Below, piece by piece: positions 36,005-44,633 of a DNA stretch of 64,000 nucleotides; position 1 is the stretch's first letter; each line of letters begins with the position of its first letter. The position numbers and the translations under genes are program-made. Source of the DNA: Candidatus Gastranaerophilales bacterium (GTDB taxonomy: Bacteria; Cyanobacteriota; Vampirovibrionia; Gastranaerophilales; Gastranaerophilaceae); NCBI GenBank assembly GCA_910587815.1, contig CAJUNK010000002.1:1-64000 (forward strand), given 5' to 3'. The notes beneath the pieces are model-generated. The model searched no databases and was not told where the DNA came from. It saw only the letters and a list, made by a program, of their open reading frames with translations.

Positions 36005-36150
36005 AAATTGTAACCTCGTATACCATTGATAATCAAATCTTACTATATTTATTTATATAAGTAAATATTTTAAGATTTTTTACATCATTATTACTAGTAT
36101 ATAATTCCACGTTTTGCTTAATTTTATCAAAATATTAAGACAAGCCAGTA

Positions 36151-37341
36151 TTATTCATACCTAATGCCAGCTGCTTCCAAACGTCTGAAGGCCTCTTTGA
36201 GTTTTTCTGTTGGCTGAACTATAGACACCCTGAAATGGTCATCGCTATAATCACCAAAGGCAACACCGGGTGTGAATACGACGCCTGTTTTATCAAGCAC
36301 CATTTTACACCATTCTTTTGATGTGTATCCTTTTGGAATTTTTAACCAAAAATACATGGTGGCAGAGCTTCTTTTCATTGTCCAACCAAGTTTATTAAAG
36401 CCTTTTGCTGTGATTTCACGACGTGAATTATATTTATCCATAATCGCTTGAACATATTTATAATCCACATTTAAAGCTGCAATACAGGCATCTTGAACAA
36501 TTGTGGATGTACCATAATCAAGGTTTGATTTCATAGCATATATAACATCAATAAATTCTTTTTTGCCGCATACAAAACCTGCTCTCCAGCCTGCCATATT
36601 AAATGTTTTAGAAAAACTATGAAATTCTACAGCAATTTCTTTAGCGCCTCTTATTTTAAAGATACTTGTAGGACGATAATTATCGTAGCAAACTTCGCCG
36701 TATGCCATATCTGAAACCAATAAAATTTCGTACTTTCTGCAAAAATCTACAACTTTTTCTAAAAATTCTACAGGAGCTGTGGCGCCAGTTGGGTTGTTTG
36801 GATAGTTTATAATAAACATTTTAGCCCTTTTTGCAACATCAACAGGAATTGTATCTAAATCAGGCAAATAGTCATTTTCGTCAGTTAAAGGAACATGGTA
36901 AACTTCGCCACCAGCAACCCAAGTGCCTCTAGACAATACTGGATAATAAGGATCAGGTACAATATTGATATCGCCAGGATCAGTAAATGCCATTGCAATA
37001 TTTGCAAGGCCTTCTTTTGCACCAATAAGGGTTTGAATCTCTGTCATAGGGTCAATATCAACATCATATCTTCTTTTCATCCATTTTGAAATTTCTTCCC
37101 TAAATTCTTTTTTACCACGAAAACTTGGATAGCCATGGCTTTCAGGTTTTTGAATAGATTCCAATGCAGCTTTTACAATGGGTTCAGGAGTTGCACCATC
37201 AGGATTTCCTATACCTAAATCAATTAATTCCATTCCTTTTTTTCTTGCTTCTTCTTTCCACTCATCAAGTTCTGCAAAAATATATTTTGGCAATTTCAAT
37301 ATTCTGTTTGATGGCTTTATTGTATAAGTACCTGTTTGCAT
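36151..37341 (-). CDS. dapL: Class I/II aminotransferase, LL-diaminopimelate aminotransferase type
   Basis: A PLP enzyme of 396 residues from ATG 37341. aaggag ends six bases upstream of that start, while an earlier ATG at 37347 touches the SD. Motifs: LIDLGIGNPDGATP, SHGYPSFRGKKEFREE, NYPNNPTGA, SDMAYGE and the PLP lysine in HSFSKTFNMAGWRAGF. The pattern best fits the LL-DAP aminotransferase group used by cyanobacteria and relatives to make lysine and peptidoglycan precursor. An alanine/aspartate aminotransferase (AlaC-like) is the alternative. It lies downstream of rpsP's terminator on the minus strand. Confidence 0.8.
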   Translation of the reverse strand: MQTGTYTIKPSNRILKLPKYIFAELDEWKEEARKKGMELIDLGIGNPDGATPEPIVKAALESIQKPESHGYPSFRGKKEFREEISKWMKRRYDVDIDPMTEIQTLIGAKEGLANIAMAFTDPGDINIVPDPYYPVLSRGTWVAGGEVYHVPLTDENDYLPDLDTIPVDVAKRAKMFIINYPNNPTGATAPVEFLEKVVDFCRKYEILLVSDMAYGEVCYDNYRPTSIFKIRGAKEIAVEFHSFSKTFNMAGWRAGFVCGKKEFIDVIYAMKSNLDYGTSTIVQDACIAALNVDYKYVQAIMDKYNSRREITAKGFNKLGWTMKRSSATMYFWLKIPKGYTSKEWCKMVLDKTGVVFTPGVAFGDYSDDHFRVSIVQPTEKLKEAFRRLEAAGIRYE

Positions 37342-37411
37342 ATTCATCTCCTTAAAATTTCTTAATAGTTTTAATTTACGAGCCAGATTTAATATAATTG
37401 ATTCCCAATAT

Positions 37412-37443
37412 AAAAAAATGAGCCTCATTTTGGTGAGGCTCAT
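37412..37443 (-). terminator. Terminator of rpsP
   Basis: A perfect stem, atgagcctca (37418-37427) with tgaggctcat (37434-37443), is followed on the minus strand by seven T. It lies 18 bases after the rpsP stop. Confidence 0.92.
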
Positions 37444-37461
37444 AAAGTGTTCTTTTTAAAT

Positions 37462-37857
37462 CTATGCTTGTTCTTCTTTTGCCTCATTTTCTGCACCACT
37501 TTCCGCTGCCGCAGCTTCCGCTGCCGCAGCCGCTTGGGCGGCTTCTTCTTGCTTTTGTGCTTCAAGTTTTGCTAAGGCTTTTTTAGAAAGTTTTTGTTCG
37601 GTTTTCTTGTTATAAACAAGATTTCCATTTTCGTCACAATTTTTAATTAAATATGCAACAGTTTCAGTCGTTTGGGCACCTTTTTTAACCCAATTTTCAG
37701 CACTTTGCTTATTTAATTTCATTTCTTTGGTTTTTGGATTATAAAAACCCAATTCCTCTATAGGTGCACCTTCTCTTTTGGAACGTGAATCTATAACAAT
37801 AATTCTGTATGTTGGGTTTTTCTTATATCCTAATCTTTTCAGTCTAATCTTAACCAC
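37462..37857 (-). CDS. rpsP: 30S ribosomal protein bS16 with Ala/Glu-rich C-terminal tail
   Basis: 131 residues. The first 80 or so are canonical S16: MVKIRLKRLGYKKNPTYRIIVIDSRSKREGAPIEELGFYNP. The usual length is 75-90 residues. Here a tail of about 45 residues (KKALAKLEAQKQEEAAQAAAAAEAAAA...NEAKEEQA) is added, probably a long surface helix or disordered segment. It is the last gene of the leftward group that begins with ffh, followed by a strong terminator. Confidence 0.97.
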   Translation of the reverse strand: MVKIRLKRLGYKKNPTYRIIVIDSRSKREGAPIEELGFYNPKTKEMKLNKQSAENWVKKGAQTTETVAYLIKNCDENGNLVYNKKTEQKLSKKALAKLEAQKQEEAAQAAAAAEAAAAESGAENEAKEEQA

Positions 37858-37965
37858 TTTTGTTCGTCTTTCTTTTGTTTGTTTATACTACTTATATCTA
37901 CCTACTAAATATAGAAACACAAAGATATTTTAAAAGCAAGTGTTTTTGGCACTTGCTAATAAATT

Positions 37966-38469
37966 TTAAAAACAAAAATAACTATCAAAATAACAACGTT
38001 TTGTATCAGAAAACTTTTGAGTAGACAGTGAACGCAAATATTTAGAAAACTTCATTTTTACTGTGTTTGCTTTTATCACTGTATTAAAAGCATAGTCTAT
38101 ATACATCTGTTCATAATATGGGCCGTTATCTAAAAGAATATCGTATATAATTTTGTCATTATCAATTTTTCTTTGCTCTACGGATATGTCCAAAATCCTT
38201 GATATCTTAAACCTGCTAATTGGTACAGGAGTAGGATTTATTGATGAAGTTTTTGAAATCACACAAAAATCTGTGGCTCTATCACAATCTAAATTTATAT
38301 CAAAACTTGATAATTTAATTAATGCACTTAAACAAGCTATAACAAAAATTGCAGCAATTATTTTCAGTTGATTCATCGTGATAATGATTCTTAAATATCT
38401 TTTGCCGCGCTTTTTTACAGTAAATAAATCTAAAAACTTATTGAATGAATTAGAAATTTTTTTGTACAT
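37966..38469 (-). CDS. Single-pass membrane protein between ffh and rpsP
   Basis: A 167-residue protein that I do not recognise. A basic N-terminal region (VKKRGKRYLR) precedes one hydrophobic helix at about residues 33-49 (LKIIAAIFVIACLSALIKL). The rest is predicted extracytoplasmic, with four cysteines (DCDRATDFCVI and RCYFDSYFCF) that could form disulfides. The start lies two bases beyond the ffh stop, so it is probably co-translated with ffh. Confidence 0.7.
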   Translation of the reverse strand: MYKKISNSFNKFLDLFTVKKRGKRYLRIIITMNQLKIIAAIFVIACLSALIKLSSFDINLDCDRATDFCVISKTSSINPTPVPISRFKISRILDISVEQRKIDNDKIIYDILLDNGPYYEQMYIDYAFNTVIKANTVKMKFSKYLRSLSTQKFSDTKRCYFDSYFCF

Positions 38470-38471
38470 AA

Positions 38472-39851
38472 TTAAAAAGGAAATCCTCCGTTATTCTTCA
38501 TCTTAGACATTAATTTTGCTTTTTGCTTTATTTTTGAGCCTTTCATTGTGTTTTTAAGTTCGCCAAAGCCCTTCATCATTTTTTTCATTGTTTCAAACTG
38601 CACCATAAAAGCATTGAAATCATTTATGGAAACACCTGCGCCTTTTGCTATTCTTTTTTTTCTACTTGAATTTAAAATATCAGGATTAGCACGCTCTTCA
38701 GGCGTCATAGAACTTATCATTACTTCAATTTTCTTAAAATGCTTTTCGCCTTCATGAGAAATTTTTTGCCTATCATCACGATTCAACCCTGGAATTGGAA
38801 GCATGCCCAAAATATTTTCAATAGAGCCAAACATTTTTATTTGCTTTTGGAATTTTAAGAAATCATTAAATGAAAACTTATTTTTTATAATACTAAATTC
38901 AAGCTCTTTAGCTTGTTTTTCATCAAATGCGCTTTGTGCTTTTTCTACAAAGCTTACAATATCACCCATACCAAGAATTCTATTTGCCATCCTGTCTGGA
39001 TGAAAATCTTCTAGTGGTGATATTTTTTCTCCAGTACCAATTAATTTTATCGGTTTTCCGGTTGAATATACGATACTTAAAGCACAACCGCCCCTAGTAT
39101 CGCCATCTAGTTTTGTTAAAACAAAACCTGAAATATTTAATTGTTCATCAAAGTTTTTTGCAATATCAATGGCTTCCTGCCCAGTCATAGAATCAACTAC
39201 AAGCAGTTTTTCATTTATAGGGCAGATTTTATCAACAATTATTAATTCTGCCATCATATCAGTATCTATTTGCAGACGTCCTGCTGTATCAAAGATTAAA
39301 ACAGTATGGTTATTCTCTTTTGCATATTCAAGTGCTTTTTTTGCAATCTGTGCTACATCTTTTGAGCCGTTGAGTGTAAAAAAATCTACATCAATATTTT
39401 GTGCCAAAGTTTGCAATTGCCCTATTGCTGCCGGCCTATAAACATCCATAGCAACAAGAAGAGGTTTTTTACCATCCTTTTTTAACCTCAATGCAAGCTT
39501 TGCACTGCTTGTGGTTTTACCACTTCCCTGAAGACCTAACATCATGATGATGCTTGGATTTGTATCCAATTTTAATGGCGTATTTTCTTTTCCCAAAAGC
39601 TCACATAATTCATCAGATACAATTTTTACAAGCATTTGCCCAGGTTTTACACTTCTTAAAACATCAGACCCTTCTGCCTTCTCTTTCACTTTAGAAATAA
39701 ATGATTTTGCAACATTTAATGAAACATCAGATGCTAAAAGCGCACGGCGTATTTCACGCAGTGCATCTGCCATATTTTCCTCGGTCAAAATTGCATTAGA
39801 GGAGGTTTTATGTATTATATCCTGTAATCTTTCTGATAAATTATCAAACAT
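38472..39851 (-). CDS. ffh: Signal recognition particle protein Ffh
   Basis: The GTPase that binds signal sequences and 4.5S RNA and targets ribosomes to the membrane. I use ATG 39851 (MFDNLSERLQDII), giving 459 residues. N domain, then G domain with GLQGSGKTTSSAKLA (residues 106-120), DVYRPAAIGQL, DTAGRLQID and TKLDGDTRGG. Then comes the M domain with GMGDIVSFVEKAQ and the C-terminal Met-rich region ending MKNNGGFPF. No strong SD is seen; a TATAAT-like sequence lies very close upstream, so the transcript may be nearly leaderless. Confidence 0.97.
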   Translation of the reverse strand: MFDNLSERLQDIIHKTSSNAILTEENMADALREIRRALLASDVSLNVAKSFISKVKEKAEGSDVLRSVKPGQMLVKIVSDELCELLGKENTPLKLDTNPSIIMMLGLQGSGKTTSSAKLALRLKKDGKKPLLVAMDVYRPAAIGQLQTLAQNIDVDFFTLNGSKDVAQIAKKALEYAKENNHTVLIFDTAGRLQIDTDMMAELIIVDKICPINEKLLVVDSMTGQEAIDIAKNFDEQLNISGFVLTKLDGDTRGGCALSIVYSTGKPIKLIGTGEKISPLEDFHPDRMANRILGMGDIVSFVEKAQSAFDEKQAKELEFSIIKNKFSFNDFLKFQKQIKMFGSIENILGMLPIPGLNRDDRQKISHEGEKHFKKIEVMISSMTPEERANPDILNSSRKKRIAKGAGVSINDFNAFMVQFETMKKMMKGFGELKNTMKGSKIKQKAKLMSKMKNNGGFPF

Positions 39852-39897
39852 ACAGCCATTATACATGATAATTATACAAATTTAAATAAAAATTTTA

Positions 39898-40785
39898 TCA
39901 GCCCTGGGTTGTGCCTTTGATAGGCGGTGATGAAGCTTGCGATGATGCTGTATTATCCTGTGATTGGGTAGAATTGCCATTAGCTCCTGCTTTTTTGGGC
40001 ACCAAAATACTCATTAAATTTACAGCGAACATAGTAAGTATGCCAATATATACAGCATTACCAATAATCCCACTTTTTCTTACTCTTTTAGCTTCTTTTT
40101 TAGCTAATTTCAATAATTCATCGTCTTTGGGTGCATTTTCAATATATTTTATAGCACTATCATTCAAAGCTTTTAGAGCTTTTGTGTATTTATCCCCAAG
40201 CAATTTTACTGCCTTTTCATCAGTTTCCAGCTTTGGGTCAATTAATTTATCTAACTGTTTTAAAATATTATCCTTAGCAGCTTTTATTGTTTTAGAATTC
40301 TTTGTGTAGTCGCCTTTTGGAGCATCCAAACCTAAACCTTGCATATTTGCATCTTCAAAAAGTTTTTTTATTGTAGAACCAAGTTCTTTATCATCTTTTG
40401 CACCATTAATAAGCTCTTTAGTCTTTTCAAGAGCCTGCTTTTTTTGTATCGCATCGGATAAATCAATTACATCAAGCACTTTTTGAGCTTTTTTAAGCTG
40501 GTCGCTTGTTTTTGCAGAATCAATATAGGGTCTTGGCACAGTTTCCTTTGCAGCATTAACAAATGTATCTGTCAAAACCTGCGCTGTACCTTTTACATCC
40601 TTTACAGGAATTGCAGAAATTAAGCTTCCAGCAGCAACACCGCTTACAATGCCAGCAGCAGCTGTTGTACCAATATTTTTTGCAGAACTTAAAGCAGCGC
40701 CAAAAACACTGCCTTTTTTCTTTGGTTCATCACCCTTCATTTGAATATTTGCATTATTTGCCAAATTGTAAGATACAGAGCGCAT
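39898..40785 (-). CDS. Membrane-associated helical protein, unknown
   Basis: 295 residues. An N-terminal Gly/Ala-rich hydrophobic stretch (residues 36-58, GTTAAAGIVSGVAAGSLISAI) and a clear C-terminal membrane helix (about 243-262, GNAVYIGILTMFAVNLMSILV) flank a long Lys/Asp/Leu-rich helical region. The C-terminus is Ser/Gln/Pro-rich. It has the same broad layout as the 6753-7979 protein (membrane helix plus long helix), but no sequence repeat is shared. There is no family assignment. An SD-like aagga precedes the ATG. Confidence 0.75.
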   Translation of the reverse strand: MRSVSYNLANNANIQMKGDEPKKKGSVFGAALSSAKNIGTTAAAGIVSGVAAGSLISAIPVKDVKGTAQVLTDTFVNAAKETVPRPYIDSAKTSDQLKKAQKVLDVIDLSDAIQKKQALEKTKELINGAKDDKELGSTIKKLFEDANMQGLGLDAPKGDYTKNSKTIKAAKDNILKQLDKLIDPKLETDEKAVKLLGDKYTKALKALNDSAIKYIENAPKDDELLKLAKKEAKRVRKSGIIGNAVYIGILTMFAVNLMSILVPKKAGANGNSTQSQDNTASSQASSPPIKGTTQG

Positions 40786-40839
40786 ATATATTTCCTTGCC
40801 TTTTATATATAAATAAAGGCCTTGAGTGCATAATATTTG

Positions 40840-42186
40840 TTATTCTTCATTTAAAATTGTTAAGATTTCTTCAAAATTGTAACAATCTCTATTTATATGT
40901 ATCACAGCGTTTTTATTGTTTTTCTTTAGTTCTTTTTCTATGTCTGCAACTCTTATGCTATCTAAAAATTCATCTGTACCATCTTTTAACATCACAGAAG
41001 GTAAAATTATATGTTCAAAATACTTACCCTTAATTGCGTTTAAAATATCTCTTCCCACAATAAGCCCTGCAACGCTTATTTTATCCCCAAAGAATTCATT
41101 TTTTATTTCCATTACCTCAATTTCAAGATTTTTAACATTTATTTCTTCTTTAAATTTATTAAACATACCAGCAGCAATTGCACCTGTTAAAAATGTTACT
41201 CGTTTTTTATTTTTTAAAGACTTTTTGAGCTTTTTTTTACATTTATAAAAACTATCCTCAAAAAGCCTGATGGCACCAACACCATCTTCTATCTGCACAA
41301 AATCTCCATAATACTTTTTATTTGGAATCTGCCTTTTTGCTGTTAAAAATATCTCATCTGATGCCATAGCTATATGTCTTTTTTGGCATAAATTAAATTC
41401 ATCAAGTAAATCTATTACATTATTTGCATTTTCTTTCGTAAGAGGTTTTAAAAGCTCTCCTTCTCTGTATTTGCTGACACCAACAGGCACAACAGCCAAA
41501 GATTTTAATATTTTTTTATATTTTTTTAAATCATTTAATGTTCTTTTTAATTCCTCGCCATCATTGATTTCAGGGCAAAGAACAATTTGCCCATGGATTT
41601 CTATCCCTGCTTTTTTAAACCTGTCTAAAATGGATAAAATTTCAGATGCTCTTTTATTATTCAGCATCTTTACCCTTAAATCTGGATTTGTGGTATGAAT
41701 TGAAACATATAAAGGCGAAAGATGCAAAGCTTCAATTCTTTGCCAATCTTCTTCTTTTAAATTTGTGCCCGTAATATAGGTACCCTGCAAATAAGATGTA
41801 CGCCAATCATCATCTTTTACATAAAGGCTTTCACGAAGACCTTTTGGCTGCTGATCTACAAAACAGAAAATACATTTATTTAAACATGGTTTTATACCAT
41901 CAAAAACTGCATATTCAAAATCTATCCCTAAATCAGCTTCTTCATCTTTTTCTATTTCAAAAAGTTCAACTTCACCTGGTAAAAAACTGCCATCTTTTTG
42001 CATTACAGGAGCTTTTTTTACCGCAATATTAATATTTTCATCCTGCACAATGAAACTTAATTCTATTATATCTTTTGGAACAACACCATTTATTGAAAGT
42101 ATTATATCACCCTTTGAAAGACCTAATTCATGTGCAATAGAGCCTTCTTGCACGCCAAATACTACCATTCCCTTGTCTTGTTTCAT
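40840..42186 (-). CDS. DUF512 radical-SAM-like protein with PDZ domain
   Basis: 448 residues from ATG 42186, which overlaps the PadR-like gene's stop by four bases (ATGA) and has agagg eight bases upstream. An N-terminal PDZ-like domain (residues 1-60, GSIAHELGLSKGDIILSING) precedes the cysteine motif CLNKCIFCFVDQQP (CxxxCxxC) and LRESLYVKDDDWRTSYLQGTYI. The C-terminal DUF512 follows, with VTFLTGAIAA and LPSVMLKDG. The family is widespread but its reaction is not established to my knowledge. Soluble, likely iron-sulfur. Confidence 0.88.
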   Translation of the reverse strand: MKQDKGMVVFGVQEGSIAHELGLSKGDIILSINGVVPKDIIELSFIVQDENINIAVKKAPVMQKDGSFLPGEVELFEIEKDEEADLGIDFEYAVFDGIKPCLNKCIFCFVDQQPKGLRESLYVKDDDWRTSYLQGTYITGTNLKEEDWQRIEALHLSPLYVSIHTTNPDLRVKMLNNKRASEILSILDRFKKAGIEIHGQIVLCPEINDGEELKRTLNDLKKYKKILKSLAVVPVGVSKYREGELLKPLTKENANNVIDLLDEFNLCQKRHIAMASDEIFLTAKRQIPNKKYYGDFVQIEDGVGAIRLFEDSFYKCKKKLKKSLKNKKRVTFLTGAIAAGMFNKFKEEINVKNLEIEVMEIKNEFFGDKISVAGLIVGRDILNAIKGKYFEHIILPSVMLKDGTDEFLDSIRVADIEKELKKNNKNAVIHINRDCYNFEEILTILNEE

Positions 42187-42677
42187 TGTAAAACCTCTAT
42201 TAAACAATCAATCAATGATGCTTTTGTTTTGATTATATTTTTTTGAGTATCTGTATACATATTATACGGGTTTTGAAGCGCATCATTAACATCAGCTTTT
42301 AATAATAACATTGTATTTAAACAATTTTTATATAATTCATCTTTTTCGTTTTCATCTAAAATATCTGACACGCATATCAAAATTGAAACATTATTTGAAA
42401 CTAGAGACTTATTTTTAAATTCAAAAGAACAAATTGCGTTTTTTAGATACTTTTGCCCAAATGCTGTAATTTTATATGTTTTAGATAACATTCCACCATC
42501 AGACATTTTTGATTCAAATTCCACGCAAGATAAACTTTCAAGACGCTTTAGGGCGGGGTTTATAGTACCCAAACTAGGGGTTGAAAACATAAAAAATTTT
42601 TCTTCGATTAATTTTCTTATTTTATAAATTGTGGCATCATATTTTGACAAAATATAGAGAATTAAAATATCTATCAT
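42183..42677 (-). CDS. PadR-like transcriptional regulator
   Basis: 164 residues. Residues 1-85 form a winged helix with the PadR pattern: MIDILILYILSKYDATIYKIRKLIEEKF...SLGTINPALKRLESLSCVEFE, and the wing SKTYKITAFGQKYL. The C-terminal half is helical with LYKNCLNTMLLLKADV, likely for dimerisation. It overlaps the DUF512 gene by four bases, so the two are translated together. Regulation of its own operon is a guess. Confidence 0.8.
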   Translation of the reverse strand: MIDILILYILSKYDATIYKIRKLIEEKFFMFSTPSLGTINPALKRLESLSCVEFESKMSDGGMLSKTYKITAFGQKYLKNAICSFEFKNKSLVSNNVSILICVSDILDENEKDELYKNCLNTMLLLKADVNDALQNPYNMYTDTQKNIIKTKASLIDCLIEVLQ

Positions 42678-42815
42678 ACTAAAGATTCCTCAAAAGCCAT
42701 TTTGGCTTTCCCTAAAACTTAGCCTATTCTAGCATAAAGGATTAATATTGTTAAATTCTTTATTTAATTTATAATTTATTAGGAACAAAGATGAAAAACT
42801 GGATAGGAAAAGATT

Positions 42816-43544
42816 TTGATTACAATTGAAAAAACAGAAAATATCAAAAAAATAGTGTCTGATACCAATTTGAAACACATTGCAATAATAATGGATGGAA
42901 ATAGACGCTGGGCAAAAGAACACCATTTGCCAAGTGCTATGGGACACAAAAAAGGTGTAGATGCTTTAAAAAATGTTGTAAAAGGTGCACATAATTTAGG
43001 AGTAAAATATGTCACACTTTATGCTTTTTCAACTGAAAATTGGAATAGAAACCAGGAAGAAGTTGACTTTTTAATGAGTTTGCTTGCAAACACAATAAAG
43101 GGTGAACTAAAAGAATTACATCAAAATAATGTGAAATTAAAATTCATAGGTGATATTAAGGGTTTAAATATAGAACTTCAAAAAATATTATTTAATGCAG
43201 AAGAAACAACAAAAGATAATATCGGGGTAAATTTACAAATAGCAATAAATTACGGCGCAAGAAATGAACTAGTATATGCCATAAAGGGAATATTAAATGA
43301 TGGAATTTCACCAGATAAAATAGATGAAAAATTATTGAGTGATTATTTATACACAAAAAACATTCCAGATCCTGATTTATTAATCAGAACAGGCGGAGAA
43401 ATGCGCATTAGCAATTATTTATTATGGCAAATAGCATACGCTGAAATTTATATCACACAAAAATATTGGCCCGAATTTAATGAAGAAGAACTTGCGATAT
43501 CTATTGAAGAATTTGGCAAAAGACAAAGAAGGTATGGCGGCTAA
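42816..43544 (+). CDS. uppS: Isoprenyl (undecaprenyl) diphosphate synthase
   Basis: A cis-prenyltransferase that makes the lipid carrier for cell-wall and LPS sugars. 242 residues from TTG 42816, with aggaaaag just upstream. Motifs: HIAIIMDGNRRWAK (D27 and the phosphate-binding GNRRW), GHKKGVDALK, LYAFSTENWNR, LQIAINYGARNE and PDLLIRTGGEMRISNYLLWQIAYAE. An ATG at 42791 with agga upstream opens a 12-codon frame (MKNWIGKDFDYN) that overlaps this start and could be a leader peptide. It is followed 22 bp later by rdgB. Confidence 0.96.
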   Translation: MITIEKTENIKKIVSDTNLKHIAIIMDGNRRWAKEHHLPSAMGHKKGVDALKNVVKGAHNLGVKYVTLYAFSTENWNRNQEEVDFLMSLLANTIKGELKELHQNNVKLKFIGDIKGLNIELQKILFNAEETTKDNIGVNLQIAINYGARNELVYAIKGILNDGISPDKIDEKLLSDYLYTKNIPDPDLLIRTGGEMRISNYLLWQIAYAEIYITQKYWPEFNEEELAISIEEFGKRQRRYGG

Positions 43545-43566
43545 TCATTTGCAAGCGGAGGTTTTT

Positions 43567-44214
43567 ATGCTTGAAATAATTCTTGGCACACAAAATGAAC
43601 ATAAAATTTATGAGATGAATTTAATCTCTAAACCTTTTAATATTGAATTTAAAATGGTTCAAGGTATTTTTAACCCTGATGAAAACGGTGAAACTTTTGA
43701 AGAAAATGCCTATATAAAAGCGTACGCTGCATATAGTGCTGATTTAGAAAATTTAAAACAATATTCTAAAAATGGCATATTATCTGATAACAAAGCTTTC
43801 AGCGAAAAGCTTTATTTAGCTGATGATTCAGGACTTTGTGTGGATTTTTTAAATGGTGCCCCAGGGCTGAAATCTGCACGGTATGCTGATACTACAGAAC
43901 ATAGGATTGAAAAACTTTTAGATGCAATGAAAGATGCAAAAGATTTAAAGGAAAGAAGTGCACATTTTGAATGCCATCTTGTACTTTTGAATGAAAAAGG
44001 AGAAATTTTACATAAGACAAAAGGAATATGTAATGGTAAAATTGCCTTTGAAAAAAAGGGTATGGGCGGTTTTGGATATGACCCTGTGTTTATTGTAGAT
44101 AGGTTAGATAAAACTATGGCAGAATTATCAGAAGATGAAAAAAATCTTCATTCGCATAGGGGAAAAGCACTAATGGATATGTTAATTTGGTTAAAATACA
44201 GATATAAAAGCTGA
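43567..44214 (+). CDS. rdgB: Non-canonical purine NTP pyrophosphatase (RdgB/HAM1)
   Basis: Hydrolyses ITP/XTP/dITP to protect nucleic acids. I use ATG 43567 (MLEIILGTQNEHK), which has gcggagg five bases upstream; longer readings run back into uppS. 215 residues. Motifs: LGTQNEHKIYEM (SxNxxK-like), FEENAYIKAYAAY, ADDSGLCVDFLNGAPGLKSARYA, GKIAFEKKGMGGFGYDPVFIV and the C-terminal SHRGKAL. An insertion of about 15 residues (LENLKQYSKNGILSDNKAFSEK) precedes the DDSGL motif, longer than in many homologues. Confidence 0.95.
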   Translation: MLEIILGTQNEHKIYEMNLISKPFNIEFKMVQGIFNPDENGETFEENAYIKAYAAYSADLENLKQYSKNGILSDNKAFSEKLYLADDSGLCVDFLNGAPGLKSARYADTTEHRIEKLLDAMKDAKDLKERSAHFECHLVLLNEKGEILHKTKGICNGKIAFEKKGMGGFGYDPVFIVDRLDKTMAELSEDEKNLHSHRGKALMDMLIWLKYRYKS

Positions 44215-44291
44215 TAAACCAATATTTAAAGCTTGTTTCAAGAAGGATAAAATGATATACTTTTTAAAAACCTATAAGGATTTATAAAATA

Positions 44292-44633
44292 ATGGAAAAT
44301 TTTAAAGAAAATAATCTTGAATCTGGTGAAAATAAGCGCTGGTATGATAAAGACCCTATTTTAAAGGAAGCACTTGAACTTTTAAGATTATCAAGCCACG
44401 ATGAAAAAGAGCATGCAAAAGATTTTATTTTGCAATTGCAGGAACAGGTGGCAGGAGAAGTAATTGAGCGCATTTATGAAATCATTACACAATACCAAGG
44501 CAAAGGAAACCGCTGGTATGATGATGACCCTGTTATGATAAAAGCTATTGAAATTTTAAGGCATGCAGACCCTAAAACCCAAAGAAAGGCTGCATTAAAA
44601 TTATTGCTCGCATTAGAAGAAAAAAGTTTATAA
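44292..44633 (+). CDS. Small internally duplicated protein, co-translated with folE2
   Basis: 113 residues. It contains two copies of a helical unit beginning RWYD-x-DP: residues 16-35 (RWYDKDPILKEALELLRLSS) and 74-93 (RWYDDDPVMIKAIEILRHAD), each followed by a second helix. No family is known to me. It is acidic and soluble. The TAA stop abuts the folE2 ATG with no gap, so the two proteins are made from one message and may be functionally linked. Confidence 0.8.
   Translation: MENFKENNLESGENKRWYDKDPILKEALELLRLSSHDEKEHAKDFILQLQEQVAGEVIERIYEIITQYQGKGNRWYDDDPVMIKAIEILRHADPKTQRKAALKLLLALEEKSL

Noticed and set aside
42791..42829. 12-codon frame before uppS
   Set aside because: It has an SD, but it is too short to call as a gene without conservation data; mentioned only as a possible leader.
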